From the NCBI RefSeq assembly GCF_026625045.1, contig NZ_CP113089.1:1860001-1924000 (forward strand): a DNA stretch of 64,000 nucleotides. The letters run 5' to 3'. Source of the stretch: Microcella daejeonensis. GTDB taxonomy: Bacteria > Actinomycetota > Actinomycetes > Actinomycetales > Microbacteriaceae. Positions within the stretch are counted from its first letter, which is position 1. Each line of letters opens with the position of its first letter. The notes beneath the pieces were generated by a model, which was given only the letters and a program-made list of their open reading frames with translations, did no database searches and was not told the DNA's origin. Both the position numbers and the translations under genes were made by a program. Shown in pieces: positions 58,675 to 64,000 of the stretch.

Positions 58675-59232
58675 TCAGGCCTCGAGCGCGAACTGAGCGT
58701 CGATGGTGATGGTGACCTCGTCGCCGAGCAGGAAGCCGCCGGCCTCGAGCGGGGCGTTCCAGCTCACGCCGAAGTCGTGGCGGTTGATGACCGTGGTGCC
58801 GTTGGCGGCGGCCTTGGTGGCGCCCCACGGGTCCTTCGCGATGCCGGCGAACTCGCCCTTCAGGGTGACGGGCTTGGTGACGCCGCGCAGGGTCAGCTCG
58901 CCGTCGAGCAGCATCGCGTCGCCCTCGACGCGGATGCCGGTGGAGCGGAAGGTCATCGTCGGGAACTCGTCCGGCGCGAAGAAGTCGTTGCTGCGCAGGT
59001 GCTGGTCGCGGTCCTTGTTGTTGGTGTTGATCGACTTGACGTCGATGGTGACCTCGACGGAGGAGTCGAGGGGCTTCTCGGCGGCGTGCACCACGCCCTC
59101 GACGGTCTCGAAGGCGCCGCGCACCTTGCTGATGGCGAGGTGGCGCACGGTGAAGCCGACCTCGGTGTGGGTGGGGTCGAGCTTCCAGGTTCCGGCGACG
59201 TACCCGGGGATGCTCTCGGCGGTGATGGTCAT
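58675..59232 (-). CDS. YceI-family protein
   Basis: 185 residues. The lipocalin-like YceI fold blocks are 'GTWKLDPTHTEVGFTVRHLAISKVRG' (in parts), 'FFAPDEFPTMTFRSTGI' and 'INRHDFGVSWNAPLEAGG'. It binds amphiphilic or isoprenoid-like ligands in other bacteria. ATG 59232 is preceded by AAGGAGTCACTC. The 18-bp palindrome upstream (59290) may regulate it. Confidence 0.9.
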   Translation of the reverse strand: MTITAESIPGYVAGTWKLDPTHTEVGFTVRHLAISKVRGAFETVEGVVHAAEKPLDSSVEVTIDVKSINTNNKDRDQHLRSNDFFAPDEFPTMTFRSTGIRVEGDAMLLDGELTLRGVTKPVTLKGEFAGIAKDPWGATKAAANGTTVINRHDFGVSWNAPLEAGGFLLGDEVTITIDAQFALEA

Positions 59233-59289
59233 GAGTGACTCCTTGCGTGTCGGTGCGATGGTCAGGAGGAGCGCCCGCGGACGCGCCGG

Positions 59290-59307
59290 TCTATACAGTT
59301 GCATAGA
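59290..59307. promoter_or_regulatory. 18-bp MarR-type imperfect palindrome
   Basis: TCTATACAGTTGCATAGA (one mismatched pair) lies between divergent YceI and the methyltransferase gene, in the leader of YceI. It is close in form to MarR-family operators; the regulator is not in the window. Confidence 0.45.
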
Positions 59308-59369
59308 TAATCCGGGTATTCCCGATCCACAGGTTTTTCCCGTCGTGCCGGGTGCGGTTCACTGGGGGT

Positions 59370-60932
59370 GTGACCATCGCGCCGCTCGACGACTCCGCCC
59401 GCGCCCTCGTCGACCGGTTGCGCGACGACCTGGTCGCGGCCGAGTACACGGTCGACGCGCTGCGCGGTCTGTGGGGCGACGAGGCGGATGCCGCTCTCGC
59501 GCGCGCCGACCGCGTGCCCGCCCGGCGGGCGCTCACGGCCCTCGACCCGGTGCCGCCCGCTGCGGTCCTCGCCGCCCTCCACCTCCTCGGCGATCCGGTC
59601 GACGAGCAGGATCTGGCGCGAGCCCTGCCCGCCCTCGGCGTCGAGGGCGCGGTCGCGCTCGGGCTCGTCGCGGTCGCCGAGGGCCGAGCCGTGCCGCTGC
59701 TCGATCTGCGCCCGTACGCCGCGCTCGACGCGGGCGGCACGGCCTCCTGGTGGATCGTCTCCGACCTCGGCGAGCAGCACCGCAGCGGCGCGCTGCCCGC
59801 CGACCACGTGCTGGGGGTCGGCGGCGCCTCGCTGACCCTCGCCGGTCTCATCCCGACCTCGCCGGCCGAGCGCGTGCTCGACCTCGGTACCGGCTGCGGC
59901 ATCCAGTCGCTGCACGCCGTGCGCCATGCGCGCGCCGTCGTCGCCACCGACGTCTCGGAGCGCGCCCTGCGGCTCGCGGCCATCACGCTGCGCCTGGCCG
60001 GGGCGGAGGCGGTCGCCGAGCGCGTCGAGCTGCGCCACGGCGACCTCTACGCGCCCGTCGCCGGTGAGCGGTTCGACCGCATCGTGTCGAACCCGCCCTT
60101 CGTCATCACCCCGCGCGGGGCCGGGGTCACGCAGTACGAGTACCGCGACGGCGGTCGTATCGGCGACGGCATCGTCGAGGAGGTCGTGCGCGGGGCGGCC
60201 GAGCACCTGGTCGAGGGCGGCACCGCGCACCTGCTCGGCAACTGGGAGTACCGCGACGCCCTCGGCGGCGACGGGCTCGCGCGCGTGCGGCGCTGGGTCG
60301 AGGAGGCGGGGCTCGACGCCTGGATCGTCGAGCGCGAGCGGCAGAGCCCCGCGCAGTACGCCGAGACGTGGATCCGCGACGGCGGCACGCTCGTCGGCAG
60401 CGCCGACTTCGAGCGCCTCGCGGGGGAGTGGCTCGACGACTTCGCCGCCCGCGGGGTCACGGGCGTCGGCTTCGGCTACGTCGTGCTGCGCCGCCCGCGT
60501 GCCGGAGCGCCGGCGCCGCTGCGGCGCACCGAGCGGCTGCCCGACCCGCTGGGCGCCGCGCCCACGGGCATCGGCGACCACCTCATGGCGGGAATCGCCG
60601 CACACGACGCGACCGCGCACCTCGACGACGCGGCGCTCGCCGAGCTGCGGCTGCACGTGGCGGGCGACGTCACCGAGGAGCGGCACCAGTGGCCGGGCGC
60701 CGAGGGGCCCACGGTGATCCGGCTGCGGCAGGGCGGCGGCTTCGGCCGCGTCGTCGAGGCGGATGCCGCTCTCGCCGGCCTCGTCGGCGCCTGCGACGGC
60801 GAGCTCTCGATCGGGCGCATCATCGGCGCGCTCGCCGCGCTGCTCGAGGTCGACGAGCTCGCGCTCAGCGCCGAGCTGCTGCCGACCGTGCGCGAGCTGC
60901 TGCTGACGGGGATGCTGCTGCTCGAGCCCTGA
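59370..60932 (+). CDS. Class I SAM methyltransferase (DUF7059-type)
   Basis: 520 residues from GTG 59370 (TTCACT 6 nt upstream). N-terminal region about 1-150 unrecognised; the SAM-binding domain starts near residue 165 ('ERVLDLGTGCGIQSLHAV'), with 'SNPPFVI' (NPPF, seen in N6-adenine and N5-glutamine methyltransferases) near 235; a further C-terminal half (about 345-520) follows. The (N/D)PP(F/Y) motif suggests methylation of an amino group, but the target is unknown. Confidence 0.82.
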   Translation: MTIAPLDDSARALVDRLRDDLVAAEYTVDALRGLWGDEADAALARADRVPARRALTALDPVPPAAVLAALHLLGDPVDEQDLARALPALGVEGAVALGLVAVAEGRAVPLLDLRPYAALDAGGTASWWIVSDLGEQHRSGALPADHVLGVGGASLTLAGLIPTSPAERVLDLGTGCGIQSLHAVRHARAVVATDVSERALRLAAITLRLAGAEAVAERVELRHGDLYAPVAGERFDRIVSNPPFVITPRGAGVTQYEYRDGGRIGDGIVEEVVRGAAEHLVEGGTAHLLGNWEYRDALGGDGLARVRRWVEEAGLDAWIVERERQSPAQYAETWIRDGGTLVGSADFERLAGEWLDDFAARGVTGVGFGYVVLRRPRAGAPAPLRRTERLPDPLGAAPTGIGDHLMAGIAAHDATAHLDDAALAELRLHVAGDVTEERHQWPGAEGPTVIRLRQGGGFGRVVEADAALAGLVGACDGELSIGRIIGALAALLEVDELALSAELLPTVRELLLTGMLLLEP

Positions 60933-60977
60933 GCGGATCGGGGCTCACGCGGAGGTGGCCCGCGAGGTCGCGGCGCC

Positions 60978-61847
60978 TCAGACCGTCGCCGCGTCGCCGC
61001 GCGGCCGCGGCCGGTCCCGCCGCCAGCGCGGCACCGCGATGAGGATCGCCGCGGCGCTCAGCGCGATGCCGAGCTGGCCGAAGGCCCAGCCCGCCGCGGT
61101 CGTCGTCGCGCCGCCGAGCGCGAGCACGTCGCCGAGCTCCTGCGCGACGACGAAGGCGGGAGCCCCCGAGGCGACGACGATCACGCTGCCGAGCATGGCG
61201 GCGAGCACCGTCAGCCGTCGGGCGGGCAGCAGCCGATCGAGCGCGGGGCCGGTGCGCAGCCCGGCGACGGCGACGAGCAGGGCGAGCACGACGGCGAGAA
61301 CCGCCCACAGCACGACGCCGACGATGAATCCCGAGCTGCCGACGCCGCCCCAGCGCGCGTAGATCTCGCTGAGCGGGATGCCCGGCGCGAGCTGCTGAGG
61401 AATGCCGGCGAGCAGCACGCCGAGGCCGAGCGCCGCGAGTGCGATGAGGCCCGCGGCGAGCATCCCGCCCACGATGCGCCGGTCGGCCGGAGCGCGCACG
61501 GGCCCCTCGTCGCCGCTGCCGCCGATCTCGTGCCCCTGCGCGTCGAGGATGCGGATGCGCGGCGCGGCGCCCGCGAGCACGCCGGCCTCCGCTCCCGAGG
61601 CGACCCGTTCGAGCCGGCGCACGCCGGCCCCGATGGCGAGCACGTTGAGCACGCCGCCGGCGATGAGCAGCAGGAGGCCGAGGAAGGGCGCCGCGGCACC
61701 CCATCCGACCATCACCGCGGCGATCGGCTCGGGCGTGCCCGGTGCGATCGCGGCCGACCAGGAGGGCGAGCTGAACCACGCGACGAAGAGCAGCGGAGCC
61801 AGCAGCAGGCAGGCGAGTCCTGCGCGGAGGAGGGCGAGCGCGCGCAT
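60978..61847 (-). CDS. Multi-TM membrane protein, unknown
   Basis: 289 residues with about seven TM helices interrupted by a soluble loop (about 80-130). GAAGGAGACTCCC precedes ATG 61847. No family recognised. It is convergent with the methyltransferase gene. Confidence 0.7.
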   Translation of the reverse strand: MRALALLRAGLACLLLAPLLFVAWFSSPSWSAAIAPGTPEPIAAVMVGWGAAAPFLGLLLLIAGGVLNVLAIGAGVRRLERVASGAEAGVLAGAAPRIRILDAQGHEIGGSGDEGPVRAPADRRIVGGMLAAGLIALAALGLGVLLAGIPQQLAPGIPLSEIYARWGGVGSSGFIVGVVLWAVLAVVLALLVAVAGLRTGPALDRLLPARRLTVLAAMLGSVIVVASGAPAFVVAQELGDVLALGGATTTAAGWAFGQLGIALSAAAILIAVPRWRRDRPRPRGDAATV

Positions 61848-61926
61848 GGGAGTCTCCTTCGTGCCGATTCGGATCGGGGACCGGCATGCGACACGATAGC
61901 GAGACCGTCTGAACCGAGGAGAGTCC

Positions 61927-62946
61927 ATGAAGAAGCGTTTGCTCGGCCGTACCGGCACCGTCGTCAGCGAGGTCGCCCTCGGCACCATGACCTTCGGCAT
62001 GGAGGCCGACGAGGCCGAGAGCCACGCGATGCTCGACGCCTTCGCCGCCGCGGGCGGCACGCTCATCGACACCGCCGACGTCTACAGCCGCGGCGTGAGC
62101 GAGAGCATCATCGGCCGCTGGCTCGCCGCGAACCCCGATCAGGCCGAGGTCATGGTCATCGCCTCGAAGTCCCGGTTCCCGATGGGGGAGGACGCCAACG
62201 ACCTCGGCAGCTCGCGCCGTCACCTGCGTCGCGCCATCGAGGCCTCGCGGCAGCGGCTAGGGGTGGACTGCCTCGACCTGTTCCAGTTGCACGCCTGGGA
62301 TCCGCTGACGCCACTGGAGGAGACCCTCTCGGCGATCGACGACGAGATCCGCGCCGGCCGCATCGGCTACTGGGGCGTGTCGAACTTCACCGGCTGGCAG
62401 CTCACCAAGGCCGTGCACCTCGCCGCCGCGCGCGGCATGGACGCCCCCGTCACCATCCAGCCGCAGTACTCGCTGCTCTCGCGCGAGATCGAGTTCGAGA
62501 TCGTTCCCGCGGCGCTCGACGCCGGCGTGGGCCTGCTGCCCTGGGGCCCGCTCGCGGGCGGCTGGCTGACGGCCAAGTACCGCCGCGACGCCGCCCCGAC
62601 GGGCGCGACGCGCCTCGGCGAGAACCCCGATCGCGGCATGGAGGCCTACGCGCGCCGTTCGGCCGATGAGCGCACCTGGGCGGTGCTGGATGCCCTGCAG
62701 GCGATCGCCGACGAGCACGCCGCACCGCCCGCCTCGATCGCGCTCGCGTGGCTGCAGGGCCGCCCGGGCATGACCTCGGTGATCCTCGGCGCCCGCACCG
62801 TCGCGCAGCTCGAGCAGAACCTCGCCGCCGGGGCGGTCGAGCTGACCGCCGAGCAGACGGCACGTCTCGACGCGGCGAGCGCGCCGGCCGCCCCCGACTA
62901 CCCCTACGGCGAACTCGGCGTGGAGCAGCGGGCCCGCCGCTTCTAG
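61927..62946 (+). CDS. Aldo/keto reductase
   Basis: 339 residues. The AKR barrel signature is seen: 'GTLIDTADVYSRGVSESIIG' (Asp-Tyr pair), Lys in 'VMVIASKSRFPMG', His in 'CLDLFQLHAWDPLTP' and NADPH-binding 'VILGARTVAQLEQNLAA'. GAGGAGAGTCC precedes ATG 61927. The substrate is unknown. Confidence 0.92.
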   Translation: MKKRLLGRTGTVVSEVALGTMTFGMEADEAESHAMLDAFAAAGGTLIDTADVYSRGVSESIIGRWLAANPDQAEVMVIASKSRFPMGEDANDLGSSRRHLRRAIEASRQRLGVDCLDLFQLHAWDPLTPLEETLSAIDDEIRAGRIGYWGVSNFTGWQLTKAVHLAAARGMDAPVTIQPQYSLLSREIEFEIVPAALDAGVGLLPWGPLAGGWLTAKYRRDAAPTGATRLGENPDRGMEAYARRSADERTWAVLDALQAIADEHAAPPASIALAWLQGRPGMTSVILGARTVAQLEQNLAAGAVELTAEQTARLDAASAPAAPDYPYGELGVEQRARRF

Positions 62947-62951
62947 TCGAG

Positions 62952-62957
62952 TACGGT
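62952..62957 (+). promoter_or_regulatory. -10 box of leaderless DUF3097 gene
   Basis: TACGGT ends 6 nt before GTG 62964. Confidence 0.45.
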
Positions 62958-62963
62958 CGCGGG

Positions 62964-63797
62964 GTGGATCGTTACGGCTCGGACGTGCTCGGCGGCGACT
63001 GGCGGGCGGCGGGTCGCCGGGCGGTGCCGCAGGTGCCGGCCGAGCGAGGGCTCGTGGTCGAGCTGCCCGACTCGGGCTTCGTCGGCGCCGTCGTCGGCGT
63101 CGAGGCCGGCAACGTGCACCTCGAGGATCGCGCCGGCCGGGTGCGGGGCTTCCCCCTCGGGGCAGGGTTCCTCGTCGAGGGCGAGCCCGTCGTGCTCGTG
63201 CCTGCGGTCGCCGCCGCGGCGCCCGCGGCCCGCCAGCGCACCGCGAGCGGCTCCTTCGCCGTCGCCGACGCCCGCGCGCGCGTCGCCCGTGGCAGCCGCA
63301 TCTGGGTCGAGGGCCGGCACGACGCCGAGCTCGTCGAGCAGGTCTGGGGCGACGACCTGCGGGTCGAGGGCGTCGTCGTCGAGTACCTCGAGGGCGTCGA
63401 CCACCTCGCCGAGCGGCTGCGCGAGTTCGCGCCGGGCGTCGGGCGCCGGGTCGGCGTGCTCGTCGACCACTGGGTCGCCGGATCGAAGGAGGAGCGGCTC
63501 GCGCGCGAGGCGCTGCGCGGCGTGGATGCCCGCCACGTGCTCGTCGTCGGGCATCCGTTCATCGACGTCTGGCAGGCCGTGAAGCCGTCATCCGTCGGCA
63601 TCGAGGCCTGGCCCGTCGTGCCCAAGGGCGAGGAGTGGAAGACCGGCGTGCTGCGCCGCCTCGGCTGGCCCCACGCCACCCAGGCCGACACCGCGGCGGG
63701 ATGGCGGCGCATCCGTTCCCGCGTGCGGCACTTCGGCGATCTCGAGCCCGAGCTGCTCGGCCGGGTCGAGGAGCTCATCGACTTCGTCACCGCGTAG
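62964..63797 (+). CDS. DUF3097 protein
   Basis: 277 residues from GTG 62964. Recognisable blocks are 'GRHDAELVEQVWGDDLRVEG', 'VVVEYLEGVDHLAERL', 'VGVLVDHWVAGSKEERL' and 'HVLVVGHPFIDVWQAVKP'. They match DUF3097, a conserved actinobacterial family; the acidic residues resemble a TOPRIM-like site ('VLVDHWVAGSKE'), which is inference. Function unknown. Confidence 0.88.
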   Translation: MDRYGSDVLGGDWRAAGRRAVPQVPAERGLVVELPDSGFVGAVVGVEAGNVHLEDRAGRVRGFPLGAGFLVEGEPVVLVPAVAAAAPAARQRTASGSFAVADARARVARGSRIWVEGRHDAELVEQVWGDDLRVEGVVVEYLEGVDHLAERLREFAPGVGRRVGVLVDHWVAGSKEERLAREALRGVDARHVLVVGHPFIDVWQAVKPSSVGIEAWPVVPKGEEWKTGVLRRLGWPHATQADTAAGWRRIRSRVRHFGDLEPELLGRVEELIDFVTA

Positions 63798-63856
63798 CCC
63801 GTGCGGCGCGCGGCGCGCGCGGAGCATCCCGACGGATCGAACCGGCCCGGACATGA

Positions 63857-63890
63857 CGAAGGCCGCCCCGGCGAACCGGGACGGCCTTCG
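63857..63890. terminator. Bidirectional hairpin terminator
   Basis: A 15-bp stem (63857-63871 with 63876-63890, one mismatch) with a CGAA loop lies between the convergent DUF3097 and cold-shock genes. Confidence 0.82.
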
Positions 63891-63939
63891 ATGCTCAGGT
63901 CGCGTGATCGCTCACGCGGGCCTGCTCAGTTCTGACGAA

Positions 63940-64000
63940 CTAGAGCGGGCGGATGTTCTCGGCCTGGAGGCCCTTGGGGCCCTGGGCGACGTCGAACTCG
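63940..64000 (-). CDS. cspA: Cold-shock protein, 3' end
   Basis: The last 19 codons of a gene that begins outside the window: EFDVAQGPKGLQAENIRPL, the C-terminal strand of CspA-type cold-shock proteins (QGPKGLQAENV-type ending). Confidence 0.9.
   Translation of the reverse strand, partial: EFDVAQGPKGLQAENIRPL

Overview
The window is a 64-kb piece of a high-GC (about 70% or more) actinobacterial chromosome. Gene content points to Microbacteriaceae (Microbacterium/Leucobacter-like): a GlgE-type glycogen locus, a DivIVA-type coiled-coil scaffold, GatCAB, a DUF6412-YidC pair, an Asp23/ECF-sigma locus, DUF3097, a DUF7882-like small protein and GTG-rich starts. The genus cannot be fixed from this sequence alone. 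No rRNA, tRNA, CRISPR array, transposase or integrase was seen.

Layout. 1-8.7 kb: a lytic-transglycosylase-like exoprotein, a small zinc-ribbon protein, a hydrolase, an AI-2E-type permease, a giant DivIVA/hendecad coiled-coil protein, a membrane protein with an internal lipobox, and a YbbN-like co-chaperone. 8.7-20.2 kb: glycogen/alpha-glucan metabolism (glgB, glgE, glgP, glgX), interrupted by a DUF559/Vsr-like nuclease gene bracketed by palindromic elements, and ybaK. 20.2-31.6 kb: housekeeping information genes (cysteine desulfurase, mnmA, ligA, gatC-gatA, gatB) with exported proteins between them. 31.6-33.7 kb: a lower-GC islet with a two-TM protein and a PD-(D/E)XK-like protein. 34-41.8 kb: accessory region with a TetR/DUF2461 pair, a sugar-type ABC importer (permease and ATPase fused) with its binding lipoprotein, two esterase-like hydrolases and a PucR-like regulator. 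41.8-53.6 kb: MFS exporter, small enzymes, a PilZ-PilZ-LOV-GGDEF light/c-di-GMP protein, SDR, DJ-1, YidC-like, NYN-OST-HTH and SRPBCC proteins. 53.7-56.5 kb: ECF sigma plus three Asp23-like/FBP genes in overlapping order, divergent from an asp23 gene. 56.5-64 kb: MFS, FAS1, YceI, methyltransferase, membrane protein, aldo/keto reductase, DUF3097 and the 3' end of a cold-shock gene.

The most unusual signal is a family of three elements of exactly 87 bp (16266, 17361, 22762). All have 15-bp outer inverted arms and an off-centre inner stem that pairs in all three (position i with 78-i) with at least one compensatory change. Two of them flank the DUF559 nuclease gene, which resembles the REP/RAYT arrangement but with a different enzyme. 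Other notable points are 22 uninterrupted 11-residue repeats in the DivIVA-like protein, a LOV domain whose Cys-Asn-Asn-Gln spacing matches phototropin LOV2, and a recurrent 'TANNNT, 6 nt, start codon' arrangement that indicates many leaderless genes.
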